The notes under the pieces: model-generated
What the model was told of the DNA's origin: nothing
Database searches by the model: none
Seen by the model: only the letters and a program-made list of their open reading frames with translations
Assembly (NCBI GenBank): GCA_019634675.1
Contig: JAHCAX010000005.1
Coordinates: 62,001 to 126,000 of the forward strand
Length of the DNA stretch: 64,000 bases
Direction of reading: 5' to 3'
DNA from: Acherontichlamydia pituitae
GTDB taxonomy: Bacteria > Chlamydiota > Chlamydiia > Chlamydiales > Rhabdochlamydiaceae
In this document: in pieces, positions 24,048 to 32,646 of the stretch
Position numbering within the stretch: position 1 is the stretch's first letter
How the letters are laid out: each line of letters opens with the position of its first letter
Program-made: the position numbers and the translations under genes

Positions 24048-24812
24048 TCACGCTTGAGCAGGCACTTCTGGAGAGCGGGTAACTGCAGATGCTGCGAATA
24101 CAAGAGATGATTCCCTGGCGAGCTGTCTTCGCTTGCTAGCTGCTTGCATTTCGACGCTTTCGGGAAGGATTTTTCTTCCCTCTTTCCATCCGACTAATGT
24201 AACAGGCGCGTCCTTGCTGCAAATGAAGCCTCCTTCCGATAGGCTTCCTTTTGAAAGATACCGGGTTCCGATTGCATACACAGCGACGAACTTATTTGTT
24301 CCGAACCCTTCGGCAATCTCTGTAAAGGAAGTGAACTCAGGCAGATTCAATTTTTCGCCAACTTGCTTTCTCGACTCTTCTTCCGATGGAGGAAGAGCTT
24401 CTTCGTTGGGCTCTGTTGAAAAGCAGCCGTAAAGAGCAGATCGGACAAGCTGTCTTTCCCCGCAGCCTCTCCAAAGGATGACCATTTGTTGGTCCTGGGA
24501 AAATTCCAAAGGAGGGGGAAGTCGGAACGTACGAGTTTTTAGAAGGATCTCTTTAGCAGTTTTTTGCTGCTGCTCAGTCTCTAAGCCTTGAATTACGATA
24601 GAAATCTTTTCGGGGAGGTTTGCTGGATCTGAATGTGCGGATGGGAGGGATAAATATGGCTGGTTTAGAGGTATGTAAGGGCGTTGGGCGATCGGTATGT
24701 AATTTCTCTGTTTCAAAGAAGATTTCGCAGAAGGCATTTTTTCAGCTTCTTTGCTAAGGGGGGCTCTATTTTTTTCGTCAATTTTGGAAGAATGGATCGC
24801 TGATAAGGACAT
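24048..24812 (-). CDS. Hypothetical protein with weak ADP-ribosyltransferase-like features
   Basis: 254 aa from the ATG at 24812, with ACAGG upstream; an ATG at 24845 lacks a ribosome binding site. The N-terminal 75 residues are polar, with Pro- and Tyr-rich repeats (Y-I-P-I-A, Y-I-P-L-N, Y-L-S-L-P). The C-terminal domain has, in order, L-W-R-G-C, F-T-S-F-T-E and S-E-G-G-F, an R..S..E order reminiscent of bacterial mono-ADP-ribosyltransferases, but the match is loose. No signal peptide. Function not established. Confidence 0.6.
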   Translation of the reverse strand: MSLSAIHSSKIDEKNRAPLSKEAEKMPSAKSSLKQRNYIPIAQRPYIPLNQPYLSLPSAHSDPANLPEKISIVIQGLETEQQQKTAKEILLKTRTFRLPPPLEFSQDQQMVILWRGCGERQLVRSALYGCFSTEPNEEALPPSEEESRKQVGEKLNLPEFTSFTEIAEGFGTNKFVAVYAIGTRYLSKGSLSEGGFICSKDAPVTLVGWKEGRKILPESVEMQAASKRRQLARESSLVFAASAVTRSPEVPAQA

Positions 24813-24999
24813 AAAAAAACCTGTTTTATTGTTTTCATTTATCATATATTTTATTATTAAATTGTTAATTTATTATTAATTATTTATTTTTTTAATATCG
24901 TTTTTGTTTAAACGTATGATAATTAGATGGTTTGGTTGCTCTCAATAAATATTTATCAATCGTTTTCATTGAGAGTTTGTGTTATCTTTTTCCACTTCT

Positions 25000-26076
25000 A
25001 TGGAAACACAACTCGTTCAAACTCATCTTCCAACGGCGCCTACCTGGTGCGATCAGGCGTGCAACCAGCTTACTTCTTGCTTGGAGAGCAAGGTGTTCAA
25101 GGTGTTTATGTCCGCCTTGGCAGGAGCAGTTGTCGCAGCAGCAGTTGCGATTGTTTTTTCCTGGACGGTCGCAATCTTGCCTGTCGTGTTGATTGCAGGC
25201 GCAGCAACGGGAACAGCAGCAAATCTTGTCTACGATTGGTGGGCTTCGCCTAACACGGCCGAGAGATTTCAAGAGCTTGAGCAGGTGGCGAATGTCTTTC
25301 AAGGAACGCCGAGGGTCCTTCAAGCTGTTCGCGCCGTCGATAATTTCATCCGGTCCAACCCGATCCGATTGCAGCAAAGCTACGACTACCACAATTTCCA
25401 CCATGAGCTGACCGTTATTACGGAACAGATAAGAGACCGTCCCGATCTCTGCAGAATTTGGGATATCGGCACAGTTTGGGAAGCATTCCTTGACAGGATC
25501 GAAGGCACAACAGTGCATCAGCCTGATAGCAGAGCGATCGTGCTGCATGTCGGTATGGAGCGGGAGCGTCTTGCAGGGAGAAATATTGAGGTGATTACCG
25601 ACCGGCTGAACCCTGCATCGCCTCAATTTGAAAGGGACTGCGCTCAGTTGTTTGCGATCGAAGATGAATGCTTTGCAGGCAATACAACAGCGAATCCCCA
25701 ATGGCTAAGGGAGCAATGGCAGAGCCCGCAAAATCATGTCCATTTGGCAAGAAGAGCTGACACGCAGGAAATTTTGGGCTATGTCTGGGTGAGAGAAGAG
25801 CAGGATACAGAAGGGCACCCCGTATTGCATATTCCCAGCGTCGCCAGAAAAGCGGAGGCTTGCTCGCTAGGTGTTGCAAGCCGGATCTTCCAGCAGGTCT
25901 TTGCTCAGCCTTTGAACCGTTTTAACTATGTCTATTTAGAAGTGCGCGAGAGCAATCGGGATGCGATCGCCCTTTATGATCGATTGGGATTCAGGCAGGC
26001 AACGGTCTATCCCGGCTACTATACCTATCCGCTAGAAAATGCCCTTGTGATGACAAGGCCTTCCGTGATTGTTTAA
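25000..26076 (+). CDS. Inc-like membrane protein with C-terminal GNAT domain (copy A)
   Basis: 358 aa from the ATG at 25000. A bilobed hydrophobic region at about 32-82 (two helices separated by a short turn) resembles that of chlamydial inclusion membrane proteins. A helical region (85-200) contains S-Y-D-Y-H-N-F-H-H-E-L-T. The C-terminal GNAT domain (about 200-350) ends with Y-L-E-V-R-E-S-N-R-D-A-I-A-L-Y and L-G-F-R, the RimI-type signature. No ribosome binding site is seen, but the bases before the ATG are shared with copy B. The stop codon abuts a palindromic element. Confidence 0.8.
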   Translation: METQLVQTHLPTAPTWCDQACNQLTSCLESKVFKVFMSALAGAVVAAAVAIVFSWTVAILPVVLIAGAATGTAANLVYDWWASPNTAERFQELEQVANVFQGTPRVLQAVRAVDNFIRSNPIRLQQSYDYHNFHHELTVITEQIRDRPDLCRIWDIGTVWEAFLDRIEGTTVHQPDSRAIVLHVGMERERLAGRNIEVITDRLNPASPQFERDCAQLFAIEDECFAGNTTANPQWLREQWQSPQNHVHLARRADTQEILGYVWVREEQDTEGHPVLHIPSVARKAEACSLGVASRIFQQVFAQPLNRFNYVYLEVRESNRDAIALYDRLGFRQATVYPGYYTYPLENALVMTRPSVIV

Positions 26077-26253
26077 GAAGCTGTTTTATAACTCCACTTT
26101 CGGTCTTTGGAGTCTTTTCGCGATCTTTCGTATCAGGCTTCTCACCCATGTGCTTACACATGAGTTCGTCGCCTGAACGGCTAAGGCCTTACGAAAGTTC
26201 ATCGGAAAGCCTCTCAAATCCCTAAAAAGTCTAGTTATAAAACAGCTTCTAAG
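26074..26253. repeat. Palindromic element with perfect 18-bp terminal repeats
   Basis: 26076-26093 and 26233-26250 are perfect inverted copies of AGAAGCTGTTTTATAACT. Inner arms (GGCTT..GGCCTT, CGTATCAGGC..GCCTGAACG type) extend the pairing. The left end coincides with the TAA of GNAT copy A. It separates the two GNAT paralogs, so it may mark the duplication junction or serve as terminator. Confidence 0.85.
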
Positions 26254-26401
26254 AGACTGTTAACGAATTTAGCTTCTGTCAATTTATAGTTTTAATTTTC
26301 ACTTATTTTTTTCATATTTAATTGTGATTTAATTACATTCTGTTAATTAATCGTTATTATTTCTTTTTATTAGTTAGTTGTGTTATGATTTTGCAACTTT
26401 T

Positions 26402-27469
26402 ATGGAAACACAACTTAATTTACCACATCTTTCCAGATCTCCAGACTGGTGCGATCAAGTAAGCGCTCAGATCGATTCTTGCTTAAACACCAAGGTCTTT
26501 CGCGTTTTCTTTTTTGCGCTGGTAGGATCGAATTTGGCAACGGGAGCGCTGCTGATCGCCGCTTTAAGCTTTCCCATTTCTGTTACATTATTGCCGGCTG
26601 CATTAATCGGAGGCGGCGTTGCTGGAGCTACAGCAACATTGTTTTTTGAATGGCTGGCAAGCGGCACAACGGAAGACTATGAGGAACTGAGGCAGGTAGC
26701 TAGAGCTTATCAAGAGACTCCGAGGATGATGGAGGCGATCCAAGCTGTCGAGCGGTTTGTAAAAACGAACCCGATCCAGCTGGACCAAAGTTACGACTAC
26801 CACAACTTCCACCATGAATTAACTGTCATCACGGAGCAAGTAAAGACGCGTGCGGATCTCAGAGGGATATGGGAAACCTTTCTTAACCGCATTGAAGGAC
26901 GGACAATCTATCAGCCTACCGGTAATGCCGGCACGCTGCGTACGGGGATGGAGCGGGAAAGGCTTGCAGGGCGCACTTTCGAAGTGATCACCGAACGCCT
27001 TGATCCTGCATCGCCGCTGTTTAATCGAGATACGGAACAGGCATTTGCAATCGCCGAGGAGTGCTTTGGAGGCAATACGTCTTCTCGCAGCAATGCTATG
27101 CGCGCCGCATGGCGGAACCCGCGCAATCAGATCCATTTGGCAAAGCGTCAAGATACTGGAGAGGTATTGGGCTATGTATGGGCAAGAGAAGAGAGGGACC
27201 AGCAAGGACGCGAATTATTACATATCTGCAACGTCGCAAGAAAAGCTGAAGCTTGTTCAATCGGTGTGGCAAACCGCCTTTTCCAGCAGGTCTTTGCCCA
27301 GCCTTTGAACCGATTTAGCTCGGTGTACTTAGAGGTAAGAGAGAGCAACCAAGATGCGATTGCCCTCTATACACGTTGGGGATTCCGTAGCCAGCAGGTC
27401 CATACCAACTACTTTACCCATCCTCTGGAAAATGCCCATGTCATGACAAGGGCTCCAGTTGTTACTTGA
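26402..27469 (+). CDS. Inc-like membrane protein with C-terminal GNAT domain (copy B)
   Basis: 355 aa, clearly paralogous to the gene at 25000: the same M-E-T-Q-L start, bilobed hydrophobic region (about 35-85), S-Y-D-Y-H-N-F-H-H-E-L-T, the E-R-E-R-L-A-G-R block, and the C-terminal GNAT end Y-L-E-V-R-E-S-N-Q-D-A-I-A-L-Y. Differences cluster in the N-terminal membrane part, including a loss of several residues around the middle. It converges with the next gene, overlapping by 8 bp. Confidence 0.8.
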   Translation: METQLNLPHLSRSPDWCDQVSAQIDSCLNTKVFRVFFFALVGSNLATGALLIAALSFPISVTLLPAALIGGGVAGATATLFFEWLASGTTEDYEELRQVARAYQETPRMMEAIQAVERFVKTNPIQLDQSYDYHNFHHELTVITEQVKTRADLRGIWETFLNRIEGRTIYQPTGNAGTLRTGMERERLAGRTFEVITERLDPASPLFNRDTEQAFAIAEECFGGNTSSRSNAMRAAWRNPRNQIHLAKRQDTGEVLGYVWAREERDQQGRELLHICNVARKAEACSIGVANRLFQQVFAQPLNRFSSVYLEVRESNQDAIALYTRWGFRSQQVHTNYFTHPLENAHVMTRAPVVT

Positions 27470-28298
27470 TTACAATCGTCCTTTGGACGTCGTTGAACAG
27501 CCCGCCCACAGGTTTGTTAGTGGGATCCAGCAGTTCTAAGCGGATCCTGTGCACACCCTTTTTCAACCCGTAGATATAATAAGGCTGCCAATTGCTAATC
27601 GTCCGCTGGACATTATTGTCCATCGTCAGGCGCACTTTATATCCATCCTTTGAAAGGCGGCAGTTGGTGACGTAAAAGTCGAGGAGGATCGGCTCTCCGT
27701 CATTGTAGGAATATTCCCCTTGAGGCTCGTTGTAGGTGATGTAGGGCTGGGAGAGGTCGACTTGAGGGTTGTCCGCTTTTTTCTGGTAATAGAACACGCT
27801 TGCTGCAAAACACCCGTCATCTTTTAGGCTCTCATTGTAGGAACGGACTGGAAATACCCGGATCACGTGCATGCCTGGCTGAAGCTTGAAAGGTATCGTA
27901 AAATCGGCCGTCTGGTCGAAGTACTCTTGGACATCGTCCAAAGCATCGATGAGAGCCTCGTTCACTGCAAAGTAGGGTTGATTGTCGATAAAAATATGCA
28001 AGGCTTGCCCTTCATTGTCGTTGTAGATCTCTTTTTTTCTCGGAAAGTCGCTATCAGTTCCCAACGAAAAGCCGTCTACTCTAATTTGCCCTTTCACAGT
28101 TCCTGAAGACTTTACCTCCCCATTTTGAGGAAATAGGATCTTTGTTACGACATGGTCGGGCTCTGGAGTCGGATCGACAGGAACGATCCGCACATCTTTG
28201 GGATTTGGGATCTGTTCATTGATGTCTGCGCAGAATCCGCTGTTAAGCGCAAGTGTGGACAGAATGGCAAACGCTGTCGTGGTAAAGAGTGAATTCAT
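27462..28298 (-). CDS. Exported beta-rich protein of unknown function
   Basis: 278 aa; GGAGG lies 8 nt before the ATG. Residues 1-24 are a signal peptide ending near G-F-C-A-D. The mature part is beta-rich with two immunoglobulin-like halves, about 55-170 (I-L-F-P-Q-N-G-E, H-V-I-R-V-F-P) and 185-275 (H-R-I-R-L-E-L-L-D, N-K-P-V-G-G). The repeated phrase G-x-H-x-I-R appears once per half. Probably periplasmic; no recognised enzyme motif. Confidence 0.75.
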   Translation of the reverse strand: MNSLFTTTAFAILSTLALNSGFCADINEQIPNPKDVRIVPVDPTPEPDHVVTKILFPQNGEVKSSGTVKGQIRVDGFSLGTDSDFPRKKEIYNDNEGQALHIFIDNQPYFAVNEALIDALDDVQEYFDQTADFTIPFKLQPGMHVIRVFPVRSYNESLKDDGCFAASVFYYQKKADNPQVDLSQPYITYNEPQGEYSYNDGEPILLDFYVTNCRLSKDGYKVRLTMDNNVQRTISNWQPYYIYGLKKGVHRIRLELLDPTNKPVGGLFNDVQRTIVIK

Positions 28299-28320
28299 GT
28301 TGCAACCTCCGCATGTGTCA

Positions 28321-28513
28321 TTGATCTCGGCTTTGTACCTTTTTAGGATCGAAGGCCTTGAGATATTTTCCTCTCTGAGGAGTTAATTTAAACAGGAAGG
28401 GGTTGAGTGACCCCTTCCTGTTTAAATTAATCTTCTAGCTCGACTTGTCGTCGAGCGCCAGAGGGAAAATAGACGAGGCTGGCGATCCTAAAAAGGTACA
28501 AAGCCGAGATTAA
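28321..28513. repeat. Nested palindromic element with a perfect 21-bp inner hairpin
   Basis: The outer arms 28321-28351 and 28483-28512 pair over about 28 bp (ATCTCGGCTTTGTACC and its complement). The centre is a perfect hairpin, 28383-28403 with 28410-28430, loop TGAGTG. Intermediate arms (CCTTGAGATATTTTCC type) also pair. The element lies between divergent genes and could fold into one long cruciform. Confidence 0.88.
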
Positions 28514-28609
28514 TAATTGGATGTACTTTTTTCTCCGTTAAATGTCTACAAAATTCGAGTTGCTAAAATATTGACAATCAATTATCGACAAGATCAAGAG
28601 GAAATTCCA

Positions 28610-29614
28610 ATGACCGTAGGTTCTGTCGACATTATTTTTTTCATTGTTGTCTTCGGATTGGTGTTTGACTATACCAACGGTTTCCATGACGCTGCGAATG
28701 TCGTTTCCACAGTTATTGCCACACGCGTCCTACGGCCTTTGACGGCGATCCTGATGGCCGGCGTGCTCAATACGCTTGGCGCCACCCAGATCAGCGGCGT
28801 TGCCCAGACAATTGCAAGCGGACTTGTCGATCCCCACTATTCGACACAGGCCATGGTCTTGGCGGCTTTGATCGGAGCGATCATCTGGAATATCCTTACT
28901 TGGTATTTGGGGATACCGAGCAGTTCTTCTTATGCGTTGATCGGAGGACTGATCGGTTCTGTTTGGATCAGCGGCGGACAGAAAGCGATCCTATGGAACA
29001 GCATTGCCCTCAAAGTATTAATTCCGATGGTGCTCTCGCCGATCGCCGGCTTTTTCTTAGGCTACCTTGTGATGAAAGGGCTTAAAGTGCTCCTTAAGAA
29101 CCCGAAGCTTAGGAACAATAAGGCCATCTTCGCCAAACTGCAGATCGCATCGGCTAGCCTTGTCGCCCTCTCCCATGGTTTGAACGATGCGCAAAAAAGC
29201 ATGGGTATCATCACACTCGGACTTTTTGCAGGAGGTTATCTGGCCACTCCCCACATCCCTCTTTGGGTCATCCTAGCCTGCGCCCTGACGATGGGATTAG
29301 GCACGGCATCGGGTGGTCTTCGGATCATCCGGACGGTTGGTTTCGAGATTACTAAGCTAGAACCTTTCCAAGGGTTTGCTGCTGAGACGAGCGCCTCTTG
29401 CGTCATCTTGACAGCCAGCTTTTTAGGAATGCCGGTCAGTTCGACCCACATGATCGTAGGCGGCGTAACAGGTGTCGGCGCAGCGAAAGGAGCTTCGAAG
29501 GTCCGTTGGCGGATAGCCCGCAAGCTTGTTTTAGCTTGGATCTTTACGATCCCGGGAGCGGCAGCCGTTGCAGCTGGAGCCTTTTATCTGCTCAAGCTTT
29601 CAAACATCATCTAA
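28610..29614 (+). CDS. pit: Inorganic phosphate transporter, Pit family
   Basis: 334 aa from the ATG at 28610, with AGAGGAA about 8 nt upstream; an ORF extension to 28517 is poor. Pit carriers import metal-phosphate using the proton gradient. Signatures of both halves are seen: D-Y-T-N-G-F-H-D-A-A-N (about 21-31) and S-H-G-L-N-D-A-Q-K (about 187-195). P-S-S-S-S-Y-A-L and P-V-S-S-T-H also match. About ten membrane segments. No adjacent PhoU-like partner gene, which often accompanies Pit. Confidence 0.92.
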   Translation: MTVGSVDIIFFIVVFGLVFDYTNGFHDAANVVSTVIATRVLRPLTAILMAGVLNTLGATQISGVAQTIASGLVDPHYSTQAMVLAALIGAIIWNILTWYLGIPSSSSYALIGGLIGSVWISGGQKAILWNSIALKVLIPMVLSPIAGFFLGYLVMKGLKVLLKNPKLRNNKAIFAKLQIASASLVALSHGLNDAQKSMGIITLGLFAGGYLATPHIPLWVILACALTMGLGTASGGLRIIRTVGFEITKLEPFQGFAAETSASCVILTASFLGMPVSSTHMIVGGVTGVGAAKGASKVRWRIARKLVLAWIFTIPGAAAVAAGAFYLLKLSNII

Positions 29615-29664
29615 TGGCGAGTTGGGAATAAGGTTGCGCAAAGCTCTTCTTTTTTCTCTTTTTT

Positions 29665-29725
29665 GCAAATTGCCAGCGCATTTGCCGTTTTTTCGCCCAA
29701 TTTGACATTTGCGATAGCAATTTGC
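29665..29725. terminator. Inverted repeat between convergent genes
   Basis: GCAAATTGCCAGCGCATTTG pairs imperfectly with CAAATGTCAAATTGGG..GCAATTTGC; outer arms GCAAATTGC/GCAATTTGC are perfect, loop with T6. It lies between the pit stop and the opposing gene's stop, so it may terminate both. Confidence 0.45.
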
Positions 29726-29746
29726 AACTTCGTCTTAAAATACTGG

Positions 29747-31300
29747 TCATGAAGATCTAATTTGACTCGGACTGTGGATCAACGGCAGTTTGCCAAAATC
29801 CAGCTCCTCAAACAGGCGGACTTCGATCTCATTTCTTAAATGTTCCGGCAGCACGGCCCTAATCCGCTCTCTTGATTCTTCCGTATCGGTGAACAGGATA
29901 TCGCAGCCTTCTTCGCCAAGGTAAACAGGGGTGTCCAGAAGGTATTCCATGGGATTGGGATCTGGATGGGAAGGTTTGGGCTTTACACTGGTCGATGCAA
30001 AAATAATTGGAGCAGGATCTGTGATCAAGGAACGGATATGCTCATCCGTTGGAATTTGAACAGCGGGCGGCGCATCGCTCATCAGTTCGGCAACAATCCG
30101 TTGATGTCCTGCTTGAATCCGGTCTAATTCTTTAATAAAAATGGGCTTTAGCTGGTCCAAGTGATCTTGCCGGCCCCCTTCCAACTTGGTATCCAATGTC
30201 TTAATCAGCAACTCGAGCCATGTACTAGATCCGCTGCGGCTATAGGCGACTTCATTTTTAACAGAGTTAATGCTGAAACCGATCGATACTTCGCCTGCTC
30301 GTGGAATATCGGCTGCCGATGAGAAGATCGGCTGCAAGGAAAGGGGCATCGGAAGAGCGCACGTTGGACCTGTTGAACGGTACGTGTGCAGGAACTCTTG
30401 TTCTTCCGCAGTGAAATCATGTTCGATCATTGCAATGAGCTGCCTCAACGGCTTTTCTTGCTTCTGTCTTTCTTGATCAAGTCCAGCCAGCCAAGCGTCG
30501 CGATGGGGAACAATGCCTTGGACAAATGCCTCGTAATCCCATTGCTTGAGCTGCAAAAGCTCGATCGTTCTTTTGTTCCACTGGCTTTCCATAAACAAAC
30601 TGTAGCTTGCCAGATTAAATAAGTGTCCAAGATGCTTAGGATTAAAGTAGGCGATCGTCGTATAGCTTTTAATCCGATCAATGTCCCGGACCGTTTCGAC
30701 AGAGACATTTGCATTGTTGATCCCTTTGTTGCTGATGCCGACGGTCAGCTCGCCGCACATAGGTGCTATCCGATCGGCCAATAGGGCGCCCGTGCACTTA
30801 AGTTGGAAATTGTCCGATAGGAGCATCATCGCCAAAGCTGAAGTGCTTGAGCCATGAATGAAGGTCAGCCTGGAAAGAAGTTTTAGTTTTTCTTGGATCC
30901 CAGGAGGCGAAAAGAGTTCTAGGAGCTTTTGTTTCATCTCACGTCTATTCTCTTTGCTTGCAGGAGGTTTGTACTTCACTGTCCGCTGAAGCCCTTCATA
31001 GAAACGATAAGGAAGGTTTGATCGGGATGTCTTTTTCCAAAAACCGTAGCAGCGAAAGGGCATATGGGCTTCGCGGAGCTGTACAAGAGCGGTCTTGAAC
31101 TCCCGATAGCTAGGAGAGTCTTTTCCTTGCTCCGCCTTGATCAGCTTTGCAAGCTTTTCGATCTCGCTGATGTCTCCGATCGAATAGTCCCAAGCGCTTG
31201 CCTTGAGCAGACTGGCCATGCTCGAAGAACTGGAAGGCTGATCCAAGCTGTGCAGGGGGAGCAGGACATTTGGCTGCGTGATGATCTCTGTAGCGGACAT
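29747..31300 (-). CDS. Hypothetical protein with FIHGSS motif, candidate effector
   Basis: 517 aa; AAGGA lies 6 nt before the ATG. N-terminal 30 residues are Ser-rich and disordered. A central block (about 145-200) reads F-I-H-G-S-S-T-S-A-L, then A-P-M-C-G-E-L-T-V-G; the H-G-[ST]-S loop followed by a helix recalls the NAD-binding start of some ADP-ribosyltransferase folds, but I could not place the other catalytic residues. The C-terminal part is helical with a Pro-rich segment near 430-450. It follows the HD-like gene by 14 bp on the same strand. Confidence 0.7.
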   Translation of the reverse strand: MSATEIITQPNVLLPLHSLDQPSSSSSMASLLKASAWDYSIGDISEIEKLAKLIKAEQGKDSPSYREFKTALVQLREAHMPFRCYGFWKKTSRSNLPYRFYEGLQRTVKYKPPASKENRREMKQKLLELFSPPGIQEKLKLLSRLTFIHGSSTSALAMMLLSDNFQLKCTGALLADRIAPMCGELTVGISNKGINNANVSVETVRDIDRIKSYTTIAYFNPKHLGHLFNLASYSLFMESQWNKRTIELLQLKQWDYEAFVQGIVPHRDAWLAGLDQERQKQEKPLRQLIAMIEHDFTAEEQEFLHTYRSTGPTCALPMPLSLQPIFSSAADIPRAGEVSIGFSINSVKNEVAYSRSGSSTWLELLIKTLDTKLEGGRQDHLDQLKPIFIKELDRIQAGHQRIVAELMSDAPPAVQIPTDEHIRSLITDPAPIIFASTSVKPKPSHPDPNPMEYLLDTPVYLGEEGCDILFTDTEESRERIRAVLPEHLRNEIEVRLFEELDFGKLPLIHSPSQIRSS

Positions 31301-31314
31301 ATGCTTTCCTTACT

Positions 31315-32157
31315 TTAAATTTTGAGAATAGAAAGTTGAAAATCTTGGAACGAGTCTGCAGATTGAGCGTTAACGCCAATTAAGCTTTTTAGTTGTGCTG
31401 CTTTGGCCTCATTTGCATCGGAATAGCCGACATATTTAGGAAGGGATTCTTTTCCTAGCGCAACATGTTCGTTTTCGTCGTGCTGAAAGAAACGAACGCG
31501 AACGAACTCATAGCTTGCGGCATCGATCTTATGGAACAGGATTTTCAGGTCTAAAAAATCTCCTGTTGGAAGGTTGCTAGCCCTTGCACCGGCCTCGATC
31601 GATTCGGCCGTCTTCTGAAAATCTGCCTCAGTTGGCTGACGCGTCTTCATCAGGTCGCCGATCGAATCATCTTCAAGAAGCGCATCAAAGACCGGGATGA
31701 GAGCTTCCAGTTTCCACTCTTTGCAGACTCGGCGGACCTCTTCCTGTGTGTATTTCAGCTCCAGCTCTTTGCGCGCAGGGGTTGCTGTGCGGATCTCTTT
31801 GACAGCGCGTCCTTTGCCGATATCGTGGAGGGCGAGAAAGAGGAGGAACTGCTGCGGAGAAAGGTGCGATCGCTCCAGGATAGTTTGAACTTCTGGCTGT
31901 GCGGCAAATTCTTTGGCAAAGCTATCGACGACCATATGGATATGCTCTTCGACAGTGTACCCTTCGCCGACGCCGGCAGAAAGGCTGTAGAGCTCGCTTA
32001 GCTTTGGATCTTGTTTTAAGAGGGCGATCAGTTCGCCGCCTGACAGCGGGTTCGTTCCATTCAGGAATGCATGAAGGGAAGATATGATTGGGCTTGCTGC
32101 TATCATTGGTAATGCAGCAGCTGAATGAAAGCTTGTTGAACTTGATGTTGATGCCAT
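31315..32157 (-). CDS. HD-domain-like protein, candidate phosphohydrolase or phosphodiesterase
   Basis: 280 aa; AAGG lies 6 nt before the ATG. Residues 1-25 are Ser/Thr/Ala-rich. The domain from about 60 on has G-Y-T-V-E-E-H-I-H-M-V, then F-L-A-L-H-D-I-G-K-G (about 108-117), and later L-F-H-K-I-D (near 218). H..HD..(H/D) is the metal-binding order of HD-domain phosphohydrolases. No signal peptide. It is the first gene of a two-gene unit with the H-G-S-S protein. Confidence 0.75.
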   Translation of the reverse strand: MASTSSSTSFHSAAALPMIAASPIISSLHAFLNGTNPLSGGELIALLKQDPKLSELYSLSAGVGEGYTVEEHIHMVVDSFAKEFAAQPEVQTILERSHLSPQQFLLFLALHDIGKGRAVKEIRTATPARKELELKYTQEEVRRVCKEWKLEALIPVFDALLEDDSIGDLMKTRQPTEADFQKTAESIEAGARASNLPTGDFLDLKILFHKIDAASYEFVRVRFFQHDENEHVALGKESLPKYVGYSDANEAKAAQLKSLIGVNAQSADSFQDFQLSILKI

Positions 32158-32646
32158 AATTAACCTTATTAATTTAATAAAAACGCATATGTAAACATTA
32201 TATCAAATAATAATGTAAAATTAAATAATAATATTATTAAAATAATTAATATTAGAATGTTAAAACAAAAAAATGTTTATGTTGTTGGTTTGGGAATGCA
32301 TAGGTCCTCCCATGTATTGCTATCGCCCATAGTGCGGCTTTCCTCTCTAGATAACCCATTAAACAGCCAAGCCTAGGCTTCAATCGACAAACCATGCTGC
32401 CAAGCTTTGGCAATCGATTGATATCCAGGTAATGAATTAGACGGCCGTTTGATTAAGTCTGATTCAAGTTGTTAATAATAAATATTTTAAGAAAATCACT
32501 CTGATTACGTTTCTTTGTTTGTTAATTAGATCAAATTAGTAAATAAATTATTTTAATTAATTATAGATGAGAATTAAATTGAACTAAAAATAAACAAATT
32601 CAATAATAAGTATAGGGATCTATTATTCATAAAAATTAGGTGTGTC
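32158..32646. other. Long AT-rich non-coding gap
   Basis: AT-rich on both sides, with a block of more balanced composition at about 32280-32470 that has short palindromes (TGCCAAGCTTTGGCA type) but no coding frame and no terminal inverted repeats I could pair. It may be a decayed gene or element. The right end leads into the gene at 32647. Confidence 0.4.

Noticed and set aside
29747..32157. Firm assignment as SidE-type phosphoribosyl ubiquitination system
   Set aside because: Only short motifs resemble those domains; the full catalytic sets could not be placed by eye.
32280..32470. Decayed gene or element in the long gap
   Set aside because: No frame with recognisable sequence and no paired terminal repeats; left as unexplained.
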